Assembly (NCBI RefSeq): GCF_012958305.1
Contig: NZ_JABBYO010000009.1
Coordinates: 1 to 64,000 of the forward strand
Reading direction: 5' to 3'
Source of the DNA: Tautonia rosea
GTDB taxonomy: Bacteria; Planctomycetota; Planctomycetia; Isosphaerales; Isosphaeraceae
Length of the DNA stretch: 64,000 nucleotides
In this document: piece after piece, positions 34,866-43,087 of the stretch
Layout: every line of letters starts with the position of its first letter
Position numbering within the stretch: position 1 is the stretch's first letter
Program-made: the position numbers and the translations under genes
Notes under the pieces: generated by a model
The model's input: only the letters and a program-made list of their open reading frames with translations
The model's database searches: none
What the model was told of the DNA's origin: nothing

Positions 34866-35810
34866 TTACGGGACGGACTGATGCGTCGTGCCGATCGGTT
34901 TGACGATCGTCTCGTACACGTCCGGTCTTCTCTGCTGGAGATTCCGGCTGTTCTGCCGGGCCTGCCGGATTCGTCGCAGGTCGATCGTGGCGCTGATGTA
35001 GCTCTCCTTCGGTTCCATGCTCTCAGCGAGGATCTGGGCAGGCCACTGGCCGATCATCGTCCCTGCCCCATAGGCCTGGTTCGTGGTGATCATCGCCACT
35101 TCGTTCTGAAACATTGCAGACTTGACGATGAAGTCCTCCACGGTCCCCCTCCGACCGTTGATCCAGACCAGGATCTCGGCCCCATTGAGCGAGAGAATGC
35201 GGAACGACTCCGGGAACCAGCCATCGTAGCAGGTCAGGATCCCGACCCGACCGAAATCGAGGTCGAAGACCGGAAAGGCCTCGCCCCGGTTCATGGTCCA
35301 CTCGGGGTCATTCGTCAAGAACCACGCGTCGTCCTTGCCCTGCGGAGGTTTCGACCAGGGTGGTTCGCCCTCGAAATGATCCACAGCGGCGTGGACCTTG
35401 TGGTACTTCCCGGCGATCTTGCCCGATCGGTCGAAGAGGAGCGCCGTGTTGGCATACGACCCGTCCTCGAACACTTCCCAGCAACCCACGACCACGTAGA
35501 TCTTGCCCGCGGCGGCCGCTCTGGCGATGCGATCGGTCTGCGGACCTGGAACAGAGATCCTGCCCAATAGATACTCCGGAAAGACGACGAGTTGCGCGCC
35601 GTCCCTGGCCGCCCGCTCGATGAATGGGACCAGGGCTTCACTCGGGTCGAATCCGGGTCGTGGTAGGTCGGTCTTGTCGTAGCCGAGGATCTGAACGGCC
35701 GCAACCTTCACCTGATCCGAGTCAAGAGGCTCACCGCTCCAGGCAATGAGCGCGGGGAACAGCAAGGGAAAGGAAAGGGAGAACAGGGTCGTCATGGTGT
35801 TGTGTCGCAT
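34866..35810 (-). CDS. Secreted carbon-nitrogen hydrolase (nitrilase superfamily)
   Basis: 314 residues from the ATG at 35810 (GGGAG 9 nt upstream), with a signal peptide (LFSLSFPLLFPALIAWSG). The catalytic triad is visible: Glu in LVVFPEYLLGR, Lys in AGKYHKVH, and Cys in GILTCYDGWFPESFR. These enzymes cleave amides or nitriles; export is a less common variant. The substrate is unknown. Separated by 355 bp from the sulfatase upstream on the same strand, so independent transcription is possible. Confidence 0.85.
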   Translation of the reverse strand: MRHNTMTTLFSLSFPLLFPALIAWSGEPLDSDQVKVAAVQILGYDKTDLPRPGFDPSEALVPFIERAARDGAQLVVFPEYLLGRISVPGPQTDRIARAAAAGKIYVVVGCWEVFEDGSYANTALLFDRSGKIAGKYHKVHAAVDHFEGEPPWSKPPQGKDDAWFLTNDPEWTMNRGEAFPVFDLDFGRVGILTCYDGWFPESFRILSLNGAEILVWINGRRGTVEDFIVKSAMFQNEVAMITTNQAYGAGTMIGQWPAQILAESMEPKESYISATIDLRRIRQARQNSRNLQQRRPDVYETIVKPIGTTHQSVP

Positions 35811-36165
35811 CTGGCAATTCTCCCGAACCCGGAGGCCGGTTCCGTCTCGCGTTGAGGTTCTATCCTGCCTGAGTTTGTGAGGCCCAGGATCGAGATGACC
35901 CGATCCGATCGTCGGGAAGCTCGTTGAGCACGATCGAGCGCTTGATGCCCGGCACCGGCAACGGCTCATCCACTCGATCGCCACGATTGCATCGTCTGCC
36001 CCTTGGCTGCGGCGACCCGCGGATTGAATGACGCCGTGGCTTGCTCAGGATAGTCCGGGCGGAAGGTCTTCGCAACTCGCACACTCCCTTCGAATTCCCT
36101 TTATGCTTTGCTTCTCCAATGGGAATTGAAGTGAGACACCTGGGAGGGAGGACAAGAGCACGGTC
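35811..36165. other. Intergenic region, no gene
   Basis: 355 bases between the sulfatase stop and the nitrilase start, both on the minus strand. An inverted repeat AATTCCC (36093-36099) / GGGAATT (36121-36127) lies about 40 nt past the sulfatase stop and may form a weak 3' hairpin; no T-tract follows on the minus strand. Nothing else is evident. Confidence 0.5.
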
Positions 36166-37701
36166 TCAGGGAGCACTTCGACCGCTGGCACGGAACAGTT
36201 CGAGTTGATGTTTGAGTTCGGCGACGATTCTGGGATGCTTGCGAGCGAGATTGGTCGTCTCTCCGGGATCTTCCTTGAGGTTGTAGAGCTGGCAAGGGGC
36301 ATCGGGGTCGGTCTCTGGAAGGGCGTAGTCCTTCATCCCCCAGGGCCCGGGACGCTCGTAATCGTTTCCTCCCGAGCCCGTGTGGTCGAGGTACTTCCAC
36401 GGCCCGCGGCGTATCGACAGGTCGAGCGAAATGGTCTGCTGGAGCAGGTACTCGCGGATCGGCTCCTCTCCACAGGTTCCGAGCAGCACCGGCAGCATAC
36501 TGTAACTGTCCTCGGCGGCGTCGTTCGGCAATGGGGTGCCCACAATCTCGGCGCAGGTAGCCATCACGTCGGTCAGACTCATCATCTGATCCGTGACCGT
36601 GCCGGGCTCGACCTTGCCGGGCCAGCGGACGATGAAGGGAACGCGATGTCCCCCCTCCCACTGATCCCGCTTGACTCCTCGCCACGGAAAGGCCCCGTCA
36701 TGACCATAGGTCTTTCTCATATTCAGAACCGTGGGGACCTCGGGACCGTTGTCGCTCGTGAAGATGACCAACGTTCGCTCCGAGACGCCGAGCCGATCGA
36801 GCGTGTCGAGCAACTCGCCGACGATCCAGTCCATTTCCAGGATGAAGTCGCCGTGCGGGCCGACGCCGGAGCGGCCCTTGAAGCGGTCGGCCGCCAGAGA
36901 CGGCAGATGGACAGCCTGCATCGAGTGAACGAGGAAGAAGGGTTGTTCGAGATTGGTCCGGACGTGCGTCTCCAGGAATTCGATGCTCCTGGCCAGAAAC
37001 ACCAGGTCAACCGTTTCGTGGTCGAAGCCTTCGGCGATCATCCCCGGTCGGCAATCCAGGGCATAGGGGTGCGCCGGAAGCCCAGATCGGTCGAATTGCT
37101 CGACCGGTGAGACGGGGATCCGGTCGCCTTCGATGTAGGCATAGAGCCAGTCGGTCGTCGGGCAGCAGGCCGTGCCGAAGAACTGATCGAAGCCGCGGTG
37201 AATCGGGCCGTCGGGAATTGGCCTCGTGGGGTCGATCTGGCGAACGCCCCGGAGCCCGTCGTCCTCGATCCGATTGCCATCTCGGTCCAGGAACGTCATG
37301 CCAATGTGCCACTTACCGCAACATGCCGTTGCGTAACCCTTGTCTCGGAGCATCTGCGGCAAGGTCAGGCGATCTTCCGCGATCAGGCTGGGCCCGCCCA
37401 CGCCCACAAAGACCCCCGGACCGCCGACACGGAACTGCATCTGGCCGGTCATGAGGCTGTAACGTGACGGCGAGCAAACAGTCGAAGGGCTGTGAGCGTC
37501 GGTGAACCGCATCCCCTCCGACGCCAGCCGGTCGATGCGAGGGGTCCGGACCTTCGCCTCCGGGTTGTAACAGCCGACATCCCCGTACCCGAGGTCATCC
37601 GCGAGAATGAGGAGGATGTTCGGCGGCGCCTCCTCGGGGGTCGTCTCTTGGGGCTGGCATCCCAGCAAGGCGGAACACGCAACCAGGCTCGCTGCGATCA
37701 T
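36166..37701 (-). CDS. Sulfatase lipoprotein
   Basis: 511 residues from the ATG at 37701 (GGAG 9 nt upstream); a GTG at 37731 is less likely. A lipoprotein signal ends at SALLGCQ. Sulfatase features: NILLILADDLGYGDVGCYN (metal-binding DD), the formylglycine motif CSPSRYSLMTG near residue 85, CGKWHIG near 130, and SDNGPEV near 315. It should hydrolyse sulfate esters at the cell surface after Cys-to-formylglycine conversion. Planctomycete genomes are rich in such enzymes for sulfated polysaccharides. The adjacent ornithine-cyclodeaminase gene is upstream on the same strand by 39 bp. Confidence 0.92.
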   Translation of the reverse strand: MIAASLVACSALLGCQPQETTPEEAPPNILLILADDLGYGDVGCYNPEAKVRTPRIDRLASEGMRFTDAHSPSTVCSPSRYSLMTGQMQFRVGGPGVFVGVGGPSLIAEDRLTLPQMLRDKGYATACCGKWHIGMTFLDRDGNRIEDDGLRGVRQIDPTRPIPDGPIHRGFDQFFGTACCPTTDWLYAYIEGDRIPVSPVEQFDRSGLPAHPYALDCRPGMIAEGFDHETVDLVFLARSIEFLETHVRTNLEQPFFLVHSMQAVHLPSLAADRFKGRSGVGPHGDFILEMDWIVGELLDTLDRLGVSERTLVIFTSDNGPEVPTVLNMRKTYGHDGAFPWRGVKRDQWEGGHRVPFIVRWPGKVEPGTVTDQMMSLTDVMATCAEIVGTPLPNDAAEDSYSMLPVLLGTCGEEPIREYLLQQTISLDLSIRRGPWKYLDHTGSGGNDYERPGPWGMKDYALPETDPDAPCQLYNLKEDPGETTNLARKHPRIVAELKHQLELFRASGRSAP

Positions 37702-37740
37702 GGTCAGAGGCTCCGGCGATGGAGTGAACACCTGCGGGGA

Positions 37741-38736
37741 CTACCAGGAGCATTGACGCCCGAACCCCTCCCTGCGAGCATTGTCCACGGCCAATCGGGC
37801 CGCAGAGGCATCTTGCACGGCAACACCGACTGACTTGAAGAGGGTGATCTCTTCGAGGCTCGTGCGCCCCGGTTGCTGCTCCAGGACGATCTCCCCGAGT
37901 TCGGCAACGATGTGACCGGCCTCGATGCGACCCGATCGCAGGGGTTGGATCAGATCGCCCGCCTCGATCCAGGCCGCCTCGCGGCTGTCGACGACCACCC
38001 GGGCACGAGCGACCGTCTCGGGAGGCACCTCGGCAGCCTCCGGAGTGTACGAGCCGACGGCGTTGAGGTGGGTACCCGGGCGAATGTCGTCGTCCTTGAA
38101 GACGGGAGTCCGGGCCGTGGTCGTCGTACAGATGATATCGGCCCCCTCGATCGCCTCTGCCGCGGAACGGGCCGCGATGAATCGGGCCGCGATGTCGGTC
38201 CGGCCGGCGAACTCGCGGATGAGACCCTCGACCTTTGACGGCGTCGGGCTGTAGACCGCGACCGTCTCGATGGGCCGGACCGCGCAGATGGCCTCAATAT
38301 GGGAGCGTGCCTGGACACCCGCCCCAAGGATTGCCAGCGAGCGGGATTCAGGGCGGGCGAGCAGGTCAGTCGCCGCCCCGGATGCCGCGGCGGTCCGGAT
38401 CGCCGTCAGCACGGCACCATCGAGGATCGCTTCGAGCTGTCCGGTCTCGGAATCGATGAGCAGCACGGTGGCCTGGACCCGCGCCAGGCCCCTCCCGGAA
38501 TTCCCGTCAAAGAGCGAGACGACCTTGACCGCGATCGCCTGCTCGGCTCGATCGGCCGCGTCGAGGTACGAGGACATGACGAGGCTGACGCCCGCGTTCT
38601 TCGGGATCGGCAGGACAGCCCGGTGAGGAACGACAGCCGAGCCGTCGCTCAGCGCGGCGAAGGCCCGCTTCATGGCCTCGATGGCCTGTGGCATCGGGAG
38701 GGCGCGGCGGACGTCAGCGGCGTCGAGGTAGAGCAT
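37741..38736 (-). CDS. Ornithine cyclodeaminase / mu-crystallin family NAD(P)H enzyme
   Basis: 331 residues. Family features: [20 protein letters not shown] at the start, [13 protein letters not shown] (catalytic Lys), [20 protein letters not shown], and the Rossmann motif [17 protein letters not shown] near 135, plus [14 protein letters not shown]. Members include alanine dehydrogenase, ornithine cyclodeaminase and delta1-pyrroline-2-carboxylate reductase. It is divergently paired with an enolase-superfamily gene (38852-39955), which favours the last role (reducing delta1-pyrroline-2-carboxylate to L-proline). That assignment is inference. Confidence 0.85.
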   Translation of the reverse strand: MLYLDAADVRRALPMPQAIEAMKRAFAALSDGSAVVPHRAVLPIPKNAGVSLVMSSYLDAADRAEQAIAVKVVSLFDGNSGRGLARVQATVLLIDSETGQLEAILDGAVLTAIRTAAASGAATDLLARPESRSLAILGAGVQARSHIEAICAVRPIETVAVYSPTPSKVEGLIREFAGRTDIAARFIAARSAAEAIEGADIICTTTTARTPVFKDDDIRPGTHLNAVGSYTPEAAEVPPETVARARVVVDSREAAWIEAGDLIQPLRSGRIEAGHIVAELGEIVLEQQPGRTSLEEITLFKSVGVAVQDASAARLAVDNARREGFGRQCSW

Positions 38737-38851
38737 GAGTTCGATGGACCTAGGAATTGGAAGGGGCTCAGACTACGATGCCATGCTCGCTCGGCATCCG
38801 GAGCCGACGGCACTCACAGGGCGGGCCCTGGCCCGACGAGGTGTCCTCACC

Positions 38852-39955
38852 ATGAAGATCCGCCGCATCTCAGCCTACCGCGTCGATCTCCCGCTTCACG
38901 AGGGGAGTTACAAGTGGTCGGGCGGGAAGTCGGTTTCGGTGTTCGACAGTACGATTGTCGCGATCGAGACTGACCAGGGACTCACGGGCCACGGTGAGGT
39001 CTGCCCGCTCGGCCCGTTCTACCTCCCAGCCTACGCCAACGGGGCCCGCACGGGAATCGCCGAGCTTGGCCCGTACCTGCTCGGCGAAGATCCCCGGCAG
39101 ATCGATCGGCTCAATCGCCGGATGGACGCGGCGCTCCAGGGGCACCCTTACGTCAAGTCGGCGATCGATATGGCCTGCTGGGATTTACTCGGGCAGGCCT
39201 GCGGGCTCCCGGTCTGCCTCCTGCTGGGAGGTCGATACGGCGACGACTTCGTACTCTATCGCGCCATCTCCCAGGAGGCCCCCGAAGCGATGGCCCGACG
39301 GGTAGCGGGCTACCGGGCCGAGGGCTACCGTCGCTTCCAGCTGAAGGTCGGCGGCGATCCGGACGTGGACATCGCCCGGATACGGGCCGTTGCCGCCGAG
39401 TTGCAGCCCGGCGACCGCCTGGTGGCGGACGCCAACACGGGCTGGTTGATGCACGACGCTCTCCGCGTCGTCCGAGGCGTGCGTGATGTCGACGTCTACA
39501 TCGAGCAGCCCTGCCGCTCCTACGAGGAGTGCCTGACCGTCCGTCGCCATTGCGACCATCCCTTCGTGCTCGATGAGAACGTCGATTCCCTCGAATTGCT
39601 GCTGCGGGCCCACGGCGATCGGGCGATGGACGTGGTGAACATCAAGATCAGCAAGTTCGGCGGCCTGACCCGCGCCCGGCAGGCCCGCGACCTCTGCGTC
39701 TCGATGGGCATCGCCATGACGATCGAGGACAGCTGGGGCGGCGACATCATCACCGCGGCGATCGCCCACCTGGCCCACAGCACACCGACGGAGTTCCTCT
39801 TCACCTCAACCGACTTCAACAGTTACGTGACCGTCAGCACGGCCGAGGGTGCCCCTCGTCGGGTGAACGGGCGCATGGCGGCCTCGGAGGAGCCGGGCCT
39901 GGGCGTCTCGCCAAGGATGGATGTCCTCGGTGAGCCGGTCCTTGTGATCGAGTAG
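38852..39955 (+). CDS. Enolase-superfamily (mandelate racemase/MLE type) enzyme
   Basis: 367 residues from the ATG at 38852. N-terminal capping domain ([20 protein letters not shown]), then the barrel: [13 protein letters not shown] (catalytic Lys), metal ligands in [16 protein letters not shown] and FVLDENVD, and the opposing Lys in [19 protein letters not shown]. Lysines on both barrel faces fit racemases/epimerases and the cis-3-hydroxy-L-proline dehydratase branch. The partner gene supports a hydroxyproline role: dehydration gives delta1-pyrroline-2-carboxylate, the substrate of the divergent reductase. The 115-bp gap between the two genes is the shared promoter region. Confidence 0.88.
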   Translation: MKIRRISAYRVDLPLHEGSYKWSGGKSVSVFDSTIVAIETDQGLTGHGEVCPLGPFYLPAYANGARTGIAELGPYLLGEDPRQIDRLNRRMDAALQGHPYVKSAIDMACWDLLGQACGLPVCLLLGGRYGDDFVLYRAISQEAPEAMARRVAGYRAEGYRRFQLKVGGDPDVDIARIRAVAAELQPGDRLVADANTGWLMHDALRVVRGVRDVDVYIEQPCRSYEECLTVRRHCDHPFVLDENVDSLELLLRAHGDRAMDVVNIKISKFGGLTRARQARDLCVSMGIAMTIEDSWGGDIITAAIAHLAHSTPTEFLFTSTDFNSYVTVSTAEGAPRRVNGRMAASEEPGLGVSPRMDVLGEPVLVIE

Positions 39956-40038
39956 CCCAAGCGGCCCTTCGGAGGGACGGCGCCTGGTCGCCCCTAGGGT
40001 GCTCAGGCGTCGGTCGAGTCTTTCTCTGGACCGGGCGA

Positions 40039-42606
40039 TCAAGGAGCCGCCGTGTTCGACTCCTGTCGGATTACGATCGGGACGTAGCCGACTTCCAGGC
40101 CCTCGGGGGGCGTCACGATCAGGGCCGGATCGAGTTCCGCGAGTGTCCCAATTGTGGGGGGCGGCAGGTAGTCGTGATCAATCGGCCAGTGCCGATGCAA
40201 TTGCTCGGCTCGCACCTGGATCGCCTCACGATCGGCCTCCGACAAACCCGCGTTGAGCAGCGCCGGTTGGTCGGCGAAGCGATACCAGGAGTAGGTCAAG
40301 ACGCTGCCGTCGCCGAGTTGCACCTGGAACGGACCCGCAACGGGGCCGGGGTTCTTCCAGCTGCTTGCCTCGTCGACCGGCGTGGCATAAGGCTCCGAGG
40401 GTGCCGCGTTGTGGTCGCCGTCGAATCGCAACTGCTTCAATCCCGTCCCGTCCGGCACGTCTTCAGCGGGGACCGGCACCCACCGCGAGTTCCGATCACC
40501 CCCGTCATTCTCCAGGCGGAAATACTCGGGGAGTGTCACCAGGGCCTCGGACTCGGGGCCCGCCCCGGTGACGGCCTGATTGTCCCAGCGATAGCCGAAC
40601 GTCTGCGGGTCGAGCACCGTTGGGGTTGCGAACGCATCCCAAGCGACGGGCGCCCGATCTTCCCTCGGAGTCCCCTCGGGGTAGATTCGCCAGGTCGCCC
40701 CGCCACGGCCCGTGAACGGATGCACGACGGCGTCTTGAGGGTCGATGACGCCGCTGGCCGGAGGGCCGCCCTCGAACCACGCTTTCACCGCGTCCCAGAG
40801 CGCTCCCTCCGAGTAAGACATGATGCGATGAACGAGCAACGACTCGCCGTCATCCCCCTGTGGAAAGTGTGTTGGTGCGATGCGGGCATACGTCTCGCCG
40901 TCGCCGCCGTCGGAGACAAAGGCCGGGATGTACTGGGTCTCCATCTGCAGGTGCCGATTGGGATCGGACGGGCGGCTGTCGAGCAGCATCCCAGCGAATT
41001 GCGGCTGATCGACGGTCGAGTGCGACCAGAAGTACGGGGTGAAGAAGGCCACCGGCCCTTTGAAGGTCTTCGTGTTCAGGAACAGCGTCCACGAACGGTC
41101 GCCGGCCGGGACGTCCTTGCCGTCGGTTATGGTCTTGGCGGTGGTCAGCGGCAGCGGTAAGTAGCCGTACCCGAAGAGTTCGCCGCGGGTCCCTTGTTTG
41201 AGATTCAGGCCGTCGGGCGGCCAGAGCAGCCGGGGGCTCAGTTGGGCGACGCCATACTTGCCCGCCGGTCGGTCCCAGTCCCGCCCCTTGCCGGCGCCGG
41301 GGCCGTTGGCCCATTCCACAAAGTTCGGGGCCACTCCACCCATGATGAACTTCGGGGTCTCCGTGGCGAATCGGGTGTCGCGCCACCACCCGAGCCCACC
41401 CTCGATGTCGGAGTAGAGCTTCTCCGGGGGAGGCTCGTCGAGCCGCGCGAACATCCAGGTTCCGAACAGCCCCGACTGGAAGCGATTTCCCGGGTAGGTC
41501 CGCAGCAGAGGCCAGGCCGCGACGTACATCGAGAAGCCGCCTCCGAACGACTCGGGAACTCGTTCCGTCGGGACGATCAGGTATCCCGCCATCTCCGCCG
41601 GTTGGACCGGACCGCCACCCGGCTCGACGAGATTGAGCATGGCCTCGCCCATCGCCTCGCCGATCAGAAAATAGGTTTCGGCGTTCGAATTCCAGTGGTA
41701 GCCCTGGCGGCTGGGCGATTGCTCCTCCACCCGCCAGAAGGATCGGGTACCGACGAACGCAACGTTGCCCCGGAACTCGGGACGCTCGGCCACAGCAGCC
41801 TGTGCCCGCATCAGCGACAGCGCCCTCGGATGCGTCTCGTCGGGTCCGGTCATCCCAGTCTCGGCAATGACGAACGGCAACAACGGAACACCGAGGTCCT
41901 TGCGAATGTCCTGGATAAAGTACGTCAAATTGCTTTGATATTCGGTGTTGAATCGATCGTTGATGCGATCGTTCCACCCCTGATGCCAGCCGAAGCCCGA
42001 GAGCACGAAGCGCCCGTCGCTGCCGGGCACTAGTTCCTCAAGGTTCGCCAGCGCCTCCCTGACGAGGGCCAGCGTCTCGCGGTAGTACCAGCCGAGAATC
42101 TCCGGGTTTTCCGCGACGGCCGCATCGGCCTCCTCCCCGAGCGAATACGGCGGCTTGCCCGCGCTTGGCGGCCGGAAGTCGACCGCGAGGCTTTTGCCGC
42201 CCCAGGCGCACTTGATGATCAGGACCGGATCGTCCAGCGCATCGCCCACCGTCCAGCCGAACCCCAGCTCCGGGCCAATCGTCTCCCGACGGGCCCCGTA
42301 CCCAACCGTCAGCGGTCCGCTCTGGTCCAGGGAGGTGATCCGCACGTCGTCTCGAAGACGCCATTGCCCAGAGTCATCCACCAACGTCTCGAACCGCTCC
42401 GCCGTGGCCGGGTTTTTCACCAAGAATTCAAGCGATCCCTGACCCCCGTTGCGATCCGGATTGGCCTCGATCTGCCCAAAGCCTTGCATGTTGGACTGGC
42501 CGGCGAGAATGAAGACCCTGACCGGCCCGTTCCCCGCCTGGACCGGTCCGTTCGAGACCGCAAGGGAGAGTATCCCCGCCACAATGATCCCTCCCATCGG
42601 TGTCAT
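40039..42606 (-). CDS. Large secreted SASA-domain carbohydrate esterase
   Basis: 855 residues from the ATG at 42606 (GAGAGGG upstream; GTG at 42609 and ATG at 42597 are alternatives), with a signal peptide. Residues about 30-300 are a SASA (sialate O-acetylesterase-like) domain: RVFILAGQSNMQGFGQ (catalytic Ser), SGFGWHQGWND and GYHWNSNAETYFLIGEA (catalytic His). The remaining 550 residues form one or more domains not recognised, with beta-rich, Trp/Gly/Pro-rich segments (SGLFGTWMFARLDEPPPE, FFTPYFWSHSTVD) that could be a carbohydrate-recognition module or a second enzyme. Length is about three times that of a plain SASA esterase. Confidence 0.8.
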   Translation of the reverse strand: MTPMGGIIVAGILSLAVSNGPVQAGNGPVRVFILAGQSNMQGFGQIEANPDRNGGQGSLEFLVKNPATAERFETLVDDSGQWRLRDDVRITSLDQSGPLTVGYGARRETIGPELGFGWTVGDALDDPVLIIKCAWGGKSLAVDFRPPSAGKPPYSLGEEADAAVAENPEILGWYYRETLALVREALANLEELVPGSDGRFVLSGFGWHQGWNDRINDRFNTEYQSNLTYFIQDIRKDLGVPLLPFVIAETGMTGPDETHPRALSLMRAQAAVAERPEFRGNVAFVGTRSFWRVEEQSPSRQGYHWNSNAETYFLIGEAMGEAMLNLVEPGGGPVQPAEMAGYLIVPTERVPESFGGGFSMYVAAWPLLRTYPGNRFQSGLFGTWMFARLDEPPPEKLYSDIEGGLGWWRDTRFATETPKFIMGGVAPNFVEWANGPGAGKGRDWDRPAGKYGVAQLSPRLLWPPDGLNLKQGTRGELFGYGYLPLPLTTAKTITDGKDVPAGDRSWTLFLNTKTFKGPVAFFTPYFWSHSTVDQPQFAGMLLDSRPSDPNRHLQMETQYIPAFVSDGGDGETYARIAPTHFPQGDDGESLLVHRIMSYSEGALWDAVKAWFEGGPPASGVIDPQDAVVHPFTGRGGATWRIYPEGTPREDRAPVAWDAFATPTVLDPQTFGYRWDNQAVTGAGPESEALVTLPEYFRLENDGGDRNSRWVPVPAEDVPDGTGLKQLRFDGDHNAAPSEPYATPVDEASSWKNPGPVAGPFQVQLGDGSVLTYSWYRFADQPALLNAGLSEADREAIQVRAEQLHRHWPIDHDYLPPPTIGTLAELDPALIVTPPEGLEVGYVPIVIRQESNTAAP

Positions 42607-42835
42607 CACATGCCCTCTCCCGGGTCCTCGATCCAGTCGAAACGTCTCGGTCTGGTCTCATCCTCCCCGAAGATCGCCTGCGCGTCTACCGTATCGACAT
42701 TGCGAGGGCGGGCTCAAAGTAACCCGATCCATTTTTCTGAAGTGGTCGCGATGACCAGGGTCTGGGGCATGCCATCAATGTCAGTCCAATCCAGGCGACT
42801 ACCGAGAGGGACACCCAGCAACGAGAGCAAGGACT

Positions 42836-42930
42836 TTCTCCGAATGATAAAGAATTCTTATTATTGCAAAATCAATTTGATTATTCTGGAAAATTCCATA
42901 GTTCGATATGACTTCATGCAATCGATCGGT
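42836..42930. other. AT-rich island
   Basis: Contains AATGATAAAGAATTCTTATT and similar runs. It could be a promoter, a binding site for a nucleoid protein, or a scar of an inserted element; no flanking repeats are visible. Confidence 0.4.
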
Positions 42931-43020
42931 GACCAAGGAAGCCGGATTACAGGCTGCGCGGTTCGCCTCTGCTCCGAAACACTGAGGAAGGGGAGCTGGA
43001 CGCTCGCGGACCTTCTTGAG

Positions 43021-43036
43021 TTGGTTGGTTGGTTGG
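43021..43036 (+). repeat. TTGG tetranucleotide repeat
   Basis: Four tandem TTGG units, 50 nt downstream of the 3' end of the kinase gene. Such tracts can slip; here it is outside any gene. Confidence 0.5.
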
Positions 43037-43087
43037 CGTGGGCGAGTGTTGGAGGGGATTCAATCGACCTGCGATCGGACCAGGGCG

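Larger units (their letters stand above)
42607..43087. other. Intergenic region with AT-rich island
   Basis: 481 bases with no supported gene. The stretch 42836-42930 is AT-rich (roughly 70 percent A+T by eye) in a genome segment that is otherwise strongly GC-rich. At 43021-43036 the tetramer TTGG is repeated four times. The frames through this region are not protein-like. Confidence 0.55.
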
